35,714 nt of DNA from Herminiimonas sp. (GCA_027310305.1 DAIDBD010000061.1:1-35714), one strand, 5' to 3'; shown: positions 16,701-27,767, counted from the first letter of the stretch. Notes: generated by a model from the letters alone, not told the origin. Translations and numbers: made by a program.

Positions 16701-16732
16701 AGGAAAGGCAGCGTGCATGCATTGATATTGCG

Positions 16733-18196
16733 TTACTCGACGGCCTTGACCATATCCTCGATCACTTTCTTCGCATCGCCGAACACCATCATGGTCTTGT
16801 CCATGTAGAACAGCTCATTGTCCAGACCGGCATAACCGGCGGCCATCGAGCGCTTGTTGACGATCACCGTCTTGGCCTTGTACGCTTCCAGAATCGGCAT
16901 GCCGGCAATCGACGATTTCGGATCTTTCGCCGCCGGATTGACCACGTCGTTGGCGCCCAGCACCAGCACCACATCGGCCTGGCCGAATTCGCTGTTGATG
17001 TCTTCCATCTCGAATACCTGGTCGTACGGCACTTCGGCTTCGGCCAGCAGCACGTTCATGTGGCCCGGCATCCGGCCCGCCACCGGATGAATCGCGTATT
17101 TGACCGTCACGCCCTTGTGCGTGAGCTTCTCGGTCAGTTCCTTCAACGCATGCTGCGCGCGCGCCACCGCCAGGCCGTAGCCCGGCACGATGATCACGGT
17201 TTCCGCATTACCCATCAGGAATGCCGCGTCGTCGGCCGAGCCGGATTTGACGTTGCGCTGCGCCTGTCCGCCCGATGCCGCCGCAGCGCCGGCATCGCCG
17301 CCGAAGCCACCAAGCAGCACGTTGAAAAACGAGCGATTCATCGCGCGGCACATGATGTACGACAGGATCGCGCCGGACGAACCCACCAGTGAGCCGGCGA
17401 TGATCAGCATCGAATTGTTCAACGAAAAGCCGATGCCGGCAGCCGCCCATCCGGAATAGCTGTTGAGCATCGACACCACCACCGGCATGTCGGCGCCGCC
17501 GATCGGAATGATGATCAGCACGCCGAGCACGAAGGCGATCGCCGCCATCAGCAGGAAGGGCGTCCAAGCCGATTGCGTGCCCGGTGCGAAGCAGAAGATC
17601 AATCCCAGACCGATCATCGCGACCGCGAGCACCAAGTTGACGAAATGCTGGCCCTTGAAGCTGACCGGCGCACCCTGGAACAAGCGGAATTTGTATTTGC
17701 CCGACAACTTGCCGAACGCGATGACGGAACCGGAAAAGGTAATCGCGCCGACAAAGGTGCCGATGAACAATTCCAGCCGGTTGCCGAATGGAATGGCCGT
17801 CTCCTTGGCAGCGATGTTGAATGCCCACGGCTCCGATACCGCAGCCACCGCAATGCAGACTGCGGCCAAGCCGATCAGCGAATGCATCGCCGCGACCAGT
17901 TCCGGCATCTTGGTCATTTCGACTTTTTTGGCCAGCACGGCACCGATACTGCCGCCGACCACCACGCCCAGCACCACCAGCCAGAATCCCAGGCCGGCGC
18001 CGGCCGCTTCCGATTTCAGCTTGATGATCAATACAATAGTTGTGATAGTGGCAATCGCCATGCCGCTCATGCCGAATGCATTGCCGCGGCGCGCCGTCGA
18101 TGGATGCGACAAGCCTTTCAATGCCTGGATAAAGCATACCGATGCAATCAGGTACAGCAGCGTCACCAGGTTCATGCTCACGAAATGCATAGTCAT
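16733..18196 (-). CDS. pntB: NAD(P) transhydrogenase subunit beta PntB
   Basis: 487 residues. The first 280 or so residues form multiple membrane helices (domain II), and the rest is the cytosolic NADP(H)-binding domain III. Domain III motifs are [33 protein letters not shown], and [15 protein letters not shown]. It couples hydride transfer from NADH to NADP+ to proton entry and so supplies NADPH. ATG 18196 has GAGGGAG 7 bases upstream and overlaps the pntAb stop in ATGA. Confidence 0.97.
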   Translation of the reverse strand: MTMHFVSMNLVTLLYLIASVCFIQALKGLSHPSTARRGNAFGMSGMAIATITTIVLIIKLKSEAAGAGLGFWLVVLGVVVGGSIGAVLAKKVEMTKMPELVAAMHSLIGLAAVCIAVAAVSEPWAFNIAAKETAIPFGNRLELFIGTFVGAITFSGSVIAFGKLSGKYKFRLFQGAPVSFKGQHFVNLVLAVAMIGLGLIFCFAPGTQSAWTPFLLMAAIAFVLGVLIIIPIGGADMPVVVSMLNSYSGWAAAGIGFSLNNSMLIIAGSLVGSSGAILSYIMCRAMNRSFFNVLLGGFGGDAGAAAASGGQAQRNVKSGSADDAAFLMGNAETVIIVPGYGLAVARAQHALKELTEKLTHKGVTVKYAIHPVAGRMPGHMNVLLAEAEVPYDQVFEMEDINSEFGQADVVLVLGANDVVNPAAKDPKSSIAGMPILEAYKAKTVIVNKRSMAAGYAGLDNELFYMDKTMMVFGDAKKVIEDMVKAVE

Positions 18197-18531
18197 TGTT
18201 TCGCTCCCTCATTTGGCGCCTTCGGCAATGCTTTCGGTTCTTTTTTCTTGAACATTTCCAGCATCCGCTGGGTGACCAGGAAGCCGCCGAATACGTTGAC
18301 CGCCGCCAGCGCCACCGCGAGCGTGCCCATGACCTGGCCGACGAGGCCTTCGGTCAAGCCGGCCGCCAGCATCGCGCCGACGATGATGATCGCTGAAATC
18401 GCATTGGTGACCGCCATCAGCGGCGTATGCAGCGCCGGCGTGACGGTCCAGACCACGTGGTAGCCGACGTAGATCGCCAGCACGAAAATGATGAGATTGG
18501 TGATGGTATGACTGACTTGCATGACTTCCAT
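18193..18531 (-). CDS. pntAb: NAD(P) transhydrogenase small membrane alpha-2 subunit PntAb
   Basis: 112 residues with three membrane helices (about 10-30, 37-58 and 66-87). In the split alpha-subunit type this protein carries the part of domain II that E. coli PntA has at its C-terminus. ATG 18531 is chosen because GAGGA lies 4 bases upstream and [10 protein letters not shown] matches the family start. A longer frame from 18579 exists, one base after the panD stop. It overlaps pntB by ATGA. Confidence 0.95.
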   Translation of the reverse strand: MEVMQVSHTITNLIIFVLAIYVGYHVVWTVTPALHTPLMAVTNAISAIIIVGAMLAAGLTEGLVGQVMGTLAVALAAVNVFGGFLVTQRMLEMFKKKEPKALPKAPNEGAKQ

Positions 18532-18580
18532 GATGTCCTCTTTTATTTTGACGGGGGCGGAACGCGGTTCCGGTTCCATT

Positions 18581-18946
18581 TCAGCTAGTTTTTTTCAGGC
18601 CGGTGATCCGGTTGTTTTCATCGACGAAAACGATTTTCGGCTGGTAGCTTTCCACCTCGGCTTCGTTCATCGGCGCAAACGTGCAAATGATGAGCAGGTC
18701 GCCCATCTGCGCACGCCGCGCCGCCGCGCCGTTGAGCGAAATTTCGCCGCTGCCGCGCTTGCCTCGGATCGCATAAGTGGAAAAACGCTCGCCGTTGTTG
18801 ACGTTGTACAGCTCGATTTTTTCGAACGCACGGATATCGGCCGCTTCCAGCAGGTTTTCATCGATCCCGCACGACCCTTCATAATGCAGATCGCACTGGG
18901 TAACGGTAGCGCGATGGATCTTCGCGCGCAGCATGACACGTTGCAT
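18581..18946 (-). CDS. panD: Aspartate 1-decarboxylase PanD
   Basis: 121 residues. PanD makes beta-alanine for pantothenate and CoA. It self-cleaves between Gly24 and Ser25 to create the pyruvoyl cofactor, and YEGSCGID places exactly Gly24-Ser25. The other family residues (Lys9, and Tyr58 in STYAIRG) are present. The Shine-Dalgarno TAGGAG overlaps the pntAa stop codon TAG, and the start is 11 bases after that stop, so it is translated as part of the pnt operon. Finding panD between pntAa and pntAb is unusual. Confidence 0.97.
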   Translation of the reverse strand: MQRVMLRAKIHRATVTQCDLHYEGSCGIDENLLEAADIRAFEKIELYNVNNGERFSTYAIRGKRGSGEISLNGAAARRAQMGDLLIICTFAPMNEAEVESYQPKIVFVDENNRITGLKKTS

Positions 18947-18957
18947 CGTCGGATCTC

Positions 18958-20073
18958 CTATTTGCGCAGCACTTCGCCGCCGGTACAGAGCAGCGTGGCG
19001 GCAACGATTTCATCATCGCGGTTGATCGCGAGACCGGCATCCTTGTCGATGATCAGTTTCAGGAAATCAAGCACGTTGCGTGCATACAATGCCGATGCGT
19101 CGGCCGCCAGCAGCGTGGCCAGATCGGGTTGACCGATGATATGCACACCGTATTTGGTGACGGTCTTGCCGAGTTCCGACAGCGGGCAGTTGCCACCCTG
19201 CTCGACCGCCATGTCGACAATGACGGAACCGGGTTTCATGGCCTTGACCGTTTCTTCGCCGATCAGGATCGGCGCCTTGCGGCCCGGGATCAATGCGGTG
19301 GTGATGATGATGTCGGCCAGCTTGGCGCGCTCATGCACCAGTTCGGCCTGACGGCGCATCCAGTCGGCCGGCATCGGGCGCGCATAGCCGCCGACGCCTT
19401 GCGCGATTTCCTTTTCTTCTTCGGTGATGAACGGCACATCGATGAATTTCGCACCGAGCGATTCGACCTGTTCTTTCACCGGCGGACGCACATCGGATGC
19501 TTCGATCACCGCACCCAGGCGCTTGGCGGTGGCAATCGCCTGCAAACCGGCGACGCCGACGCCCATGATCAGCATCCGTGCGGCTTTGACCGTGCCGGCC
19601 GCGGTCATCAGCATCGGCATGAAGCGCTGATAAGTGTTTGCGGCGAGCAGGACCGCCTTGTAACCGGCGATATTGGCCTGCGACGACAACACATCCATCG
19701 ATTGCGCACGCGTAATTCTAGGCGCGGCTTCGAGTGCGAATGCGGTCAAGCCGTGCACGGCCATCGCGCCAATGTTGTCGGCATCGAACGGATTCAGCAT
19801 CCCGACCACGACTGCGCCGGATTGCATCAGCGGGCGCTCTTCGGCCGACGGCGCGCGCACTTTCAGCACCATTTCGCAACCGAATGCGTCGGCAGCGGTA
19901 CCGATTTGTGCGCCTACCGCCGCATAGGCATCATCGGTAATGCTGGACGTCGTGCCGGCGCCGGATTGAATCATTACCTGATGCTTGGCCGCAACCAGTT
20001 TCTTGACTGTTTCGGGGGTGGCGGCAACGCGCGTCTCGCCCGGCCGCGTTTCGGCGGGAATGCCGATTCTCAT
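18958..20073 (-). CDS. pntAa: NAD(P) transhydrogenase alpha-1 subunit PntAa (NAD-binding domain I)
   Basis: 371 residues, soluble. The N-terminal [17 protein letters not shown] and the Rossmann motif [19 protein letters not shown] (about 168-186) are those of the alanine-dehydrogenase/PntA family. The [24 protein letters not shown] region is also typical. It binds NAD(H) and passes hydride to NADP+ bound on PntB. ATG 20073 has GGAG 6 bases upstream; a TTG at 20085 in frame is less likely. It is the first gene of pntAa-panD-pntAb-pntB. Confidence 0.96.
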   Translation of the reverse strand: MRIGIPAETRPGETRVAATPETVKKLVAAKHQVMIQSGAGTTSSITDDAYAAVGAQIGTAADAFGCEMVLKVRAPSAEERPLMQSGAVVVGMLNPFDADNIGAMAVHGLTAFALEAAPRITRAQSMDVLSSQANIAGYKAVLLAANTYQRFMPMLMTAAGTVKAARMLIMGVGVAGLQAIATAKRLGAVIEASDVRPPVKEQVESLGAKFIDVPFITEEEKEIAQGVGGYARPMPADWMRRQAELVHERAKLADIIITTALIPGRKAPILIGEETVKAMKPGSVIVDMAVEQGGNCPLSELGKTVTKYGVHIIGQPDLATLLAADASALYARNVLDFLKLIIDKDAGLAINRDDEIVAATLLCTGGEVLRK

Positions 20074-20404
20074 GTTGTTCTCCAAAAAATAATAATTCTT
20101 ACTTGAATCTTACACGGAAACCAAAAAACAGAACGATCGTCCTTTTTTAAGTTCCCACAAGATTTTTGCTAATTTTGCCGTGAAACGCCAGTAAACGGCG
20201 TCAAACCCGGGAATAAAAAATCAAAATCTCCCATGAAAACGACGATTTTGCCGCTTTTTCGATCGATCGCCAAATGGTTGCTTATAAATATTTATCAAAT
20301 ACCCGATACGCCAGTATTGCGACGTCGGTTATCGGAGGATTTCCGTTTCGGCTCCGCAGCAAACAGATGCGCACGGTAAAATATCACCAATTGCAAGGGA
20401 AATT
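20074..20404. other. AT-rich divergent spacer between pntAa and the nudJ-like gene
   Basis: About 330 bases without a gene. It is clearly AT-richer than its flanks and must hold the promoters for both directions. I could not settle on any -35/-10 pair. An inverted repeat ACGCC-N7-GGCGT lies near 20186-20202, and an A/T block TTATAAATATTTAT near 20282. No terminator or RNA gene is recognised. Confidence 0.5.
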
Positions 20405-20890
20405 ATGACTGACATCTGGAAACCATCCGTCACTGTCGCGGCAATCATCGAGCGCGATGGGCTTTTTTTGCTGGTCGAAGAAGAAACCAGCGACGGCATC
20501 TGCCTGAATCAACCGGCCGGCCATCTCGAACCGAGCGAATCGCTGGAACAGGCCGTCGTGCGCGAAACACTGGAAGAAACCGCGCACGATTTTTTGCCGA
20601 CAGCGCTGATCGGCATGTATATGTCGCGCTATCTGTCGTCCCGCGCCGGACAGGAAATCACTTACCTGCGCTTCGCCTTCGCCGGCGATCTGGGCGCTGT
20701 CCATGATCGAGCGCTCGATCACGGCATTTTGCGCACCGTCTGGATGACGCATGCCGACCTGGCTGCATGCCCGGACAGGCATCGCAGCCCGCTGGTATTG
20801 CAGTGCGTACAGGATTATCTGAACGGCAAGCGCACGCCATTGTCGCTGCTGTACACCCATCCAAGCGTGACCGGAGCGGTGCATGCCTAA
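20405..20890 (+). CDS. nudJ: NUDIX hydrolase, NudJ-like phosphatase
   Basis: 161 residues. The NUDIX box runs from GHLEPSE to RETLEETA at about residues 39-61, with the Gly, REx2EE core and spacing intact. The final Gly of the consensus is Ala here. NudJ proteins hydrolyse nucleoside tri- and diphosphates and the thiamin precursor HMP-pyrophosphate. The gene overlaps the start of mnmA by 8 bases, the same neighbour as E. coli nudJ, which supports the name. Confidence 0.88.
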   Translation: MTDIWKPSVTVAAIIERDGLFLLVEEETSDGICLNQPAGHLEPSESLEQAVVRETLEETAHDFLPTALIGMYMSRYLSSRAGQEITYLRFAFAGDLGAVHDRALDHGILRTVWMTHADLAACPDRHRSPLVLQCVQDYLNGKRTPLSLLYTHPSVTGAVHA

Positions 20891-22010
20891 AAAGAAAATC
20901 GTGATCGGCATGTCCGGCGGCGTCGATTCGTCGGTCGCCGCCTGGTTGCTCAAGCAACAAGGCTATGAAGTGATCGGCCTGTTCATGAAGAACTGGGAAG
21001 ATGACGACGACTCGGAATATTGCTCGACGCGCCAGGACTGGATCGATGCCGCCAGCGTGGCGGATGTGATCGGCGTCGATATCGAAGCGGTCAATTTTGC
21101 CGCCGAATACAAGGACCGCGTCTTTGCCGAATTTTTGCGCGAATACGAAGCCGGGCGCACGCCGAATCCCGATGTGTTGTGCAATGCCGAAATCAAGTTC
21201 AAGGCCTTTCTCGATCATGCGATGAAGCTGGGCGCCGATTTGATCGCGACCGGCCACTATGCGCGGGTGCGTGAAGTGCAATTCGGCGCCGGTGCAACCC
21301 GCTTCGAATTGCTGAAGGCCGTCGACGCCGGCAAGGATCAAAGCTATTTCCTGCATCGTCTGAATCAGGCGCAGTTATCGAAAACCCTGTTCCCGCTCGG
21401 TGAAATCCACAAGACCGAGGTGCGCAGGATTGCCGAGCAGCTATCGCTGCCGAACGCAAGGAAAAAGGATTCGACCGGCATCTGTTTTATCGGCGAACGG
21501 CCGTTTCGCGAATTCCTGAACCGCTATCTGTCATACCGGCCGGGGCCGATGAAAACGCCGGATGGCGAAACCGTCGGCGAGCATGTCGGCTTGAGTTTTT
21601 ATACGCTCGGCCAGCGCAAAGGCATCGGCTTGGGCGGCATGAAATCGCACAGGAACCCCGATGGCAGCAGCGATGCCTGGTATGTCGCAAAAAAGGATAT
21701 TGAAAACAATACGCTATACGTCGTGCAGGGACATGATCATTCATGGCTACTGTCGTCCGCCCTGATTGCCGGCCAGATCAGCTGGATTGCCGGACAAGCG
21801 CCGGAGGCCGAACAACTGTCCGCAAAAACCCGCTATCGGCAAGCCGATGCGGGATGTACGCATCGTGCGGTGGATGACGGTGCTTTTTCATTGCTGTTTT
21901 CGACGCCGCAATGGGCAGTGACGCCCGGACAATCCGCAGTGCTTTATCAGGATGAAATATGTCTCGGCGGCGGCATCATCAGTGCATCTGCCATAGCGCA
22001 AGTCGACTGA
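20883..22010 (+). CDS. mnmA: tRNA-specific 2-thiouridylase MnmA
   Basis: 375 residues. The PP-loop [12 protein letters not shown] is at residues 8-19. The two catalytic cysteines lie in NPDVLCN (about 101) and STGICFIGE (about 199), and the substrate segments GHYARV and GRKKDSTG-type loop are present. MnmA adds the 2-thio group to wobble uridine of Lys, Glu and Gln tRNAs, taking sulfur from IscS through a relay. GGAG stands 6 bases before the ATG, inside the end of the nudJ-like gene. Confidence 0.97.
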   Translation: MPKKKIVIGMSGGVDSSVAAWLLKQQGYEVIGLFMKNWEDDDDSEYCSTRQDWIDAASVADVIGVDIEAVNFAAEYKDRVFAEFLREYEAGRTPNPDVLCNAEIKFKAFLDHAMKLGADLIATGHYARVREVQFGAGATRFELLKAVDAGKDQSYFLHRLNQAQLSKTLFPLGEIHKTEVRRIAEQLSLPNARKKDSTGICFIGERPFREFLNRYLSYRPGPMKTPDGETVGEHVGLSFYTLGQRKGIGLGGMKSHRNPDGSSDAWYVAKKDIENNTLYVVQGHDHSWLLSSALIAGQISWIAGQAPEAEQLSAKTRYRQADAGCTHRAVDDGAFSLLFSTPQWAVTPGQSAVLYQDEICLGGGIISASAIAQVD

Positions 22011-22186
22011 TTGTGCGCTGATTCCTTGGCTGCGAATCACTTGAAATCATGCAAGTTTGCGAAATAGGAACTGCAACCTTGGCATCGCTTCCAGTCTGTT
22101 GATGCCCCCCTTTCTTTCAAAATTCTTCCGCCGCATTTTGTGCGGGCAACCTGCCGTGGCCTCTTTTTTCAATCAAGAGAAATTTC

Positions 22187-22237
22187 TTGCATTCCCCGCG
22201 TAAATAGTCAATAATCTAAATAAGAATTGTTCTCATT
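22187..22237 (+). promoter_or_regulatory. Promoter with Fur-box-like operator upstream of hemP
   Basis: A plausible sigma-70 promoter has TTGCAT (22187-22192), a 17-base spacer and AATAAT (22210-22215, 5/6 match). Immediately downstream, 22219-22237 is AATAAGAATTGTTCTCATT, a 19-base imperfect palindrome with GAGAA/TTCTC-type half-sites as in Fur boxes. Bound Fur-Fe(II) would cover the transcription start, so the iron operon would be on only when iron is scarce. Confidence 0.72.
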
Positions 22238-22253
22238 CACAAAAGGATATCAA

Positions 22254-22451
22254 ATGATCCGACCAACACAGCAGGAAACGGCAAGGGAAGACGATCAATC
22301 CATTTCGTCATACGGCTCCGCTGCCGCGTCTGTCATGCGAATCAAAAGCCGGGATTTGTTTCAACAGATGCGCGAAGTGGAAATCGACCATGACGGCCGG
22401 ATTTACCGGTTGCGGTTGACGCAATTGAACAAGCTGATTCTGACTGCCTGA
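22254..22451 (+). CDS. hemP: Hemin uptake protein HemP
   Basis: 65 residues. The C-terminal GRIYRLRLTQLNKLILTA is the HemP family signature; the variable N-terminus is polar. HemP proteins are needed for heme uptake gene expression or function in several proteobacteria; the mechanism is not settled. AAGGA stands 7 bases before ATG 22254. It directly follows the Fur-box-like operator and leads bfd-tonB-exbB-exbD. Confidence 0.92.
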   Translation: MIRPTQQETAREDDQSISSYGSAAASVMRIKSRDLFQQMREVEIDHDGRIYRLRLTQLNKLILTA

Positions 22452-22470
22452 ATAACGCCAAGGTGCATTG

Positions 22471-22686
22471 ATGATCGTCTGTATCTGCAACAACGTTTCC
22501 GACCGCAAAATCCGCCAGGCGGTGGATGCCGGCATGACGTCCATGGTCGAATTGCGCGACCGTCTCGATGTCGGAACCTGCTGCGGCAAATGCCATGCGT
22601 GCGCGAAACGCGTGTTGCGGGAATGCCTGGAGGAAGCCAGCCGGGCCCAACCCATGATGTTTCATCGCAATGCGCTGGCAGCGTAA
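22471..22686 (+). CDS. bfd: Bacterioferritin-associated ferredoxin Bfd
   Basis: 71 residues. The [2Fe-2S] ligands are Cys4, Cys6, Cys38 and Cys41, the same positions as E. coli Bfd. Two extra cysteines (Cys37 and Cys44) are nearby. Bfd binds bacterioferritin and passes electrons to release stored iron as Fe(II). Its place next to hemP under iron control, with bfr about 2.2 kb downstream, fits iron-starvation induction. AAGGTG stands 6 bases before the ATG. Confidence 0.95.
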   Translation: MIVCICNNVSDRKIRQAVDAGMTSMVELRDRLDVGTCCGKCHACAKRVLRECLEEASRAQPMMFHRNALAA

Positions 22687-22694
22687 TCCGGTCG

Positions 22695-23384
22695 ATGCGC
22701 GCGCTTCTGCCTTCCTCGGCGAAAGCCGTTCCGCTATTCGGCTGGCGGCAAATAAAGCGCATCGGGCCCTTGGGCTCGATCATTCTGTTGCACGTCGGCT
22801 TTTTCTACGCATTGCAAAGCGGTTTGCTGCGCCAGGCGGCGCAAGCGTTGCCGCAAGAAGTGTTTGCCAGCTTCATCGCACCCGAACCCACGCCGAAACC
22901 CGATGTGCCCAAGCCGCCGCCCGCAGCGCCTAAAACGGTGCCGGTCGTAAAAAAATCGGTCCCGCGACTGGCGCCGGTCGCACCTGCAATCAATCCGATA
23001 CCGTCGCAACAAGCCATCACGGCTCCGTCCGCGGCACCGCCGTCTCGTGAACCGCCGGCAGTGACGGTGCCGTCCGCTCCCCGGGCCGCTGCGGCACCGG
23101 CTCAGCCGAAAACCGTTTCCGGTGTCGAGTATATCCAGCCGCCGCAGCCTGAATACCCGCCGATTTCGAAACGCATGGGCGAAGAAGGAAAAGTACTGCT
23201 GCGTGTACTGGTCAATGAGAAAGGGCGAGCCGAACGCGTTGATGTGCACAAGTCGTCCGGGTCGGCGCGGCTCGACGAGGCAGCGCGTCAGGCGGCATCG
23301 CGCGCATTGTTCAAGCCGCATCTTGAAGATGGCAAAGCGGTTGCCGTGTATGCGCTGGTGCCGATCAATTTTTCAATTCAATAA
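22695..23384 (+). CDS. tonB: Energy transducer TonB
   Basis: 229 residues. One N-terminal membrane anchor lies at about residues 26-42. A long Pro/Ala/Lys-rich periplasm-spanning region follows (about 60-150), then the C-terminal TonB domain beginning at YPPISKRMGEEGKV and ending FKPHLEDGKAVAVYALVPINF. It transmits proton-motive force from ExbB-ExbD to outer-membrane siderophore and heme receptors. It starts 9 bases after bfd. ATG 22695 is preferred over the frame from 22590, which runs through bfd. Confidence 0.93.
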   Translation: MRALLPSSAKAVPLFGWRQIKRIGPLGSIILLHVGFFYALQSGLLRQAAQALPQEVFASFIAPEPTPKPDVPKPPPAAPKTVPVVKKSVPRLAPVAPAINPIPSQQAITAPSAAPPSREPPAVTVPSAPRAAAAPAQPKTVSGVEYIQPPQPEYPPISKRMGEEGKVLLRVLVNEKGRAERVDVHKSSGSARLDEAARQAASRALFKPHLEDGKAVAVYALVPINFSIQ

Positions 23385-23411
23385 GTAACCGGATACAGAA
23401 GAGGAATCATC

Positions 23412-24140
23412 ATGCAAGCAAATCCGTACGGTCTGGAAAGCCTGTGGCTACAGGGAGATTTCGTCACCAAAGGCGTCGCGATATTGCTGGTCGCGATGTC
23501 GATCGCATCGTGGTACGTGATATTGACCAAGGCATTGCAGGTATTGCGCTATCGGCGCGCTTCATCGGCGGCCGGACATCAGTTCTGGGATACGACCAGC
23601 CTGGCGGAAGGCGTCGCAACGCTCGGCGCCGGCAATCCATTTGCCGATCTGGCGCAGGCGGGCGTGGGCGCGATGCGCCACCATAGCGCCCACAAAGGCC
23701 ATCTGCACGATCAATTGTCGGTGAGCGACTGGGTCACGCTATCGCTGCGGCAGGCAATCGATGAGTCGTCAGGCAAGTTGCAGGCCGGCATGGCCGTATT
23801 GGCCTCAGTTGGTTCGACCGCGCCGTTCGTCGGGCTGTTCGGCACGGTGTGGGGCATCTACCATGCGCTGGTGTCGATCGGCACGTCGGGCCAGGCCAGC
23901 ATCGACAAGGTAGCCGGCCCGGTCGGCGAAGCCTTGATCATGACGGCGCTCGGACTGGCAGTCGCGATCCCTGCCACTTTCGGCTACAACGCGCTGGTCC
24001 GCGGCAATAAATCGATCATTGCCAATCTGAATAAATTCGGCTTCGATCTGCATGCGCTGTTCGTGACCGGTGCGCGTTCGGGCAGCGACAGCGAAATCGG
24101 CGGCAATGGCGCCAAGCTTGCCGTGATCAAGGGGGCATGA
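23412..24140 (+). CDS. exbB: Proton channel ExbB (MotA/TolQ/ExbB family)
   Basis: 242 residues with three membrane helices (about 18-36, 130-150 and 170-195). The GTVWGIYHALVSIG and AVAIPATFGYNALVRG segments are conserved. It forms the pentameric proton channel around ExbD. AGAGGA lies upstream of ATG 23412, 27 bases after tonB. Its stop overlaps the exbD start as ATGA. Confidence 0.95.
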   Translation: MQANPYGLESLWLQGDFVTKGVAILLVAMSIASWYVILTKALQVLRYRRASSAAGHQFWDTTSLAEGVATLGAGNPFADLAQAGVGAMRHHSAHKGHLHDQLSVSDWVTLSLRQAIDESSGKLQAGMAVLASVGSTAPFVGLFGTVWGIYHALVSIGTSGQASIDKVAGPVGEALIMTALGLAVAIPATFGYNALVRGNKSIIANLNKFGFDLHALFVTGARSGSDSEIGGNGAKLAVIKGA

Positions 24141-24556
24141 TGGCAATGGGTTCCCTGTCCGATGCGGACGACGACTTCAATCCGGAGATCAACACCACGC
24201 CGCTGGTCGATGTGATGCTGGTGCTGCTGATCATTTTCATCATGACGATTCCGGTGATGAATCACAGCGTGAAAATCGATCTGCCGCGCGCGACCAACCA
24301 GCCCGATCAAACCAAACCGGAGAACATCAATCTGGCGATCGATGCATCGGGCCAGGTTTTCTGGAATGCAGTAGCGATCGATGCCGGCCAATTAAGTGAG
24401 CGGGTTGCCGCAGCGGCACTGAAAAATCCGCAACCGGAGCTGCATTTGCGTGCGGAACGCACTACGCAATATGAAAAAGTCGCGCAAGTGATGGCCGTCG
24501 CGCAATCGGGCGGCTTGAGCAAAATCGGATTCATTACCGAACCGCAAGGTAAATAA
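24137..24556 (+). CDS. exbD: Biopolymer transport protein ExbD
   Basis: 139 residues. A short cytoplasmic N-terminus ends in NPEINTTPLVDVMLVLLIIF, with the essential proton-carrying Asp of the single membrane helix in PLVDVML (about residue 25). A periplasmic domain follows. Two adjacent ATG codons could start it; AAGGGGG precedes them. It is the last gene of the tonB-exbB-exbD system. Confidence 0.95.
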   Translation: MMAMGSLSDADDDFNPEINTTPLVDVMLVLLIIFIMTIPVMNHSVKIDLPRATNQPDQTKPENINLAIDASGQVFWNAVAIDAGQLSERVAAAALKNPQPELHLRAERTTQYEKVAQVMAVAQSGGLSKIGFITEPQGK

Positions 24557-24933
24557 TTCGCCGCGCAAGAATTTCGCATATGCCAAGCGCATGCAGCGAC
24601 CGGATGTTGACAGGCAATTGCCGGCGCAAGGGTACGGCGTATTGTCTGCCGAAACTTTTTCGCATCGCGCCATCCGGCCGGCTGCGGCTTGCTATTGCCA
24701 CTTGTTGCGAATAAGGGCGCCGCTCGATTTTTTCAAAAAATGATTGCCTGGCCGTGCCCTATGCGCGCAATCGGAAACACGAATGATTACCGCTAACGAA
24801 ATACATTCAGCATGATGGAAAAATCGCCGCTGTGCGCTATCATGTCTATGTATCCCATATGACTTGATCCGATTGCCGCACGGTTTTACAGCCGGCGATC
24901 GAGCCGCTTCTCCACATCACTTTCGAGGCTCCC
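24557..24933. other. Spacer between exbD and bfr
   Basis: About 375 bases without a gene. I see no strong intrinsic terminator after exbD and no Fur-box-like palindrome before bfr. A TATCAT hexamer near 24840 could be the bfr -10, with only a weak -35. A small A/T palindrome ATTTTTT-C-AAAAAAT lies near 24728-24742. Confidence 0.45.
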
Positions 24934-25404
24934 ATGAAAGGCGACAACAACATCATTCGGCTGCTCAACGCGCAGTTGACCAATGAACTCAGCGCCATCA
25001 ATCAATATTTCCTGCATGCCCGGATGTATCAGCATTGGGGGCTGGAAAAAATCGGCAAGAAAGAATACGAAGAATCGATCGGCGAAATGAAGCATGCCGA
25101 CAAGCTGATCAATCGCATCCTGTTGCTGGAAGGTTTGCCCAATCTGCAGGCGCTGCATAAATTGATGATCGGCGAAAACACGCCGGAGATGCTGCAATGC
25201 GATCTGAAGCTGGAGCAAATGTCGCAAAAGACGGTCAAGGAAGGCATTGCCGCCTGCGAAACGGTCGGCGATTATGTATCGCGCCAGGTGTTTCAGGATA
25301 TTCTGGACGACACCGAAGAACATATCGACTGGATCGAAACGCAAGTGGATTTGATCGCCAAGATCGGATTGCAAAATTATTTGCAATCGCAAATGACGAG
25401 TTAA
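24934..25404 (+). CDS. bfr: Bacterioferritin Bfr
   Basis: 156 residues, usual length. Bfr forms a 24-mer heme-containing shell that oxidises Fe(II) and stores Fe(III). Met52 is the heme ligand. Ferroxidase ligands Glu18, Glu51, His54, Glu94 and His130 are present at the E. coli positions, but position 127 is Thr (DDTEEHID) where E. coli has Glu; Glu128 is next to it. GAGG precedes the ATG by 5 bases. It lies downstream of bfd, its electron donor. Confidence 0.96.
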   Translation: MKGDNNIIRLLNAQLTNELSAINQYFLHARMYQHWGLEKIGKKEYEESIGEMKHADKLINRILLLEGLPNLQALHKLMIGENTPEMLQCDLKLEQMSQKTVKEGIAACETVGDYVSRQVFQDILDDTEEHIDWIETQVDLIAKIGLQNYLQSQMTS

Positions 25405-25430
25405 GGATTGGTCAATTGATCCCTGCTGAT

Positions 25431-25467
25431 CCATAAAAAAGGAGCGCATTGCGCTCCTTTTTTATGG
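25431..25467. terminator. Perfect-palindrome bidirectional terminator between bfr and gst
   Basis: The 37-base stretch is an 18-base perfect inverted repeat around one central base: a GGAGCGCA stem flanked by A6 and T6 tracts. It serves both convergent genes. Confidence 0.93.
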
Positions 25468-25482
25468 AAGATCCTTCTTCTC

Positions 25483-26091
25483 CTATTGCGGCACGGTATC
25501 CTTGAACGAAGGCCGCTCCGATAATTTATCGAACAGCTTTTCCAGGTTCGGATAATCGCCGCGCCAATCGATTTCCGAAAACCGGAACGACAGATAGCCG
25601 AGCGTGCAGCCTAGCGCGACATCGGCCAGCGTGTAATGATTACCGGCGCAAAACGGCGTTTCCGCAAGACCGGCCGACATCGCTTTCAAACCTGCACTGA
25701 CCTTGGCCATCTGGCGATCGATCCAGGCATGGCTTTGCTGCGCCTCCGGACGCTGGGTTTTTTCCAGGCGAATCGCCACTGCCGCATCCAGCACGCCATC
25801 GGCCAGCGCTTCCCAGCATTTGACGCCGGCGCGTTCGCGGCCCTGCACCGGGATCAGCTTGCCGACCGGCGTCAGGGTATCCAGATATTCGACGATGACG
25901 CGCGAATCAAACATCGCACCGCCGTCTTCCATGACCAGGCAAGGCACTTTGCCAAGCGGATTGGACAGATGAATCGTAGTTTCGGGAGCCCATACGTTCT
26001 CCAGGACCAGTTCGTAATCGAGCTTTTTTTCCGCCATCACGATGCGGACTTTGCGTACATAAGGACTAGTAAGGGAACCGATGAGTTTCAT
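25483..26091 (-). CDS. Glutathione S-transferase, YibF-like
   Basis: 202 residues. The thioredoxin-like N-terminal domain has SLTSPYVRKVRI with the likely catalytic Ser (about 7-9), the cis-Pro loop GKVPCLV (about 50) and the DSRVIVEYLD glutathione-binding segment (about 65). An all-helical C-terminal domain contains the N-capping region TLADVALGCTLGYL. Length and sequence resemble E. coli YibF. The physiological substrate is unknown. ATG 26091 is chosen over the frame extending to 26136. Confidence 0.92.
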   Translation of the reverse strand: MKLIGSLTSPYVRKVRIVMAEKKLDYELVLENVWAPETTIHLSNPLGKVPCLVMEDGGAMFDSRVIVEYLDTLTPVGKLIPVQGRERAGVKCWEALADGVLDAAVAIRLEKTQRPEAQQSHAWIDRQMAKVSAGLKAMSAGLAETPFCAGNHYTLADVALGCTLGYLSFRFSEIDWRGDYPNLEKLFDKLSERPSFKDTVPQ

Positions 26092-26208
26092 AGAGGCTTT
26101 TAGGTGGATTTGTGCCCGATTATAGCATTGGCCCATGCCGTGTTAATGGCCGGGCGATGCGCTGATCGTCCGTTCAATCCAGGATTTTGGCGGCCCCGCG
26201 AATGGTAA

Positions 26209-27636
<1,428 letters not shown>

Positions 27637-27678
27637 CCAGCTGCGATCGAATGCGAATAAAAAAATAATTGAATTCGG

Positions 27679-27712
27679 ATGAAAAACGGCGACCATGGTC
27701 GCCGTTTTTCAT
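27679..27712. terminator. Perfect-palindrome bidirectional terminator between purB and secF
   Basis: A 34-base perfect palindrome centred on CCATGG, with ACGGCGACC arms bounded by A5 and T5 tracts. It serves purB on the plus strand and the secDF operon on the minus strand. Confidence 0.92.
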
Positions 27713-27767
27713 GAAGCCGGAAACGCGTCGATTACAACATTGCGCATTCCGGACTTCCAGTCAAGCA

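Noticed and set aside
20186-20318. Repeated ACGCCAGTA 9-mers in the pntAa/nudJ spacer, also seen near 1830.
   Set aside because: Only a few scattered copies without regular spacing; most likely chance or a weak palindrome.
24557-24933. Search for a small RNA or short gene between exbD and bfr.
   Set aside because: No terminator-like hairpin, promoter pair or coding frame with a ribosome binding site was convincing.
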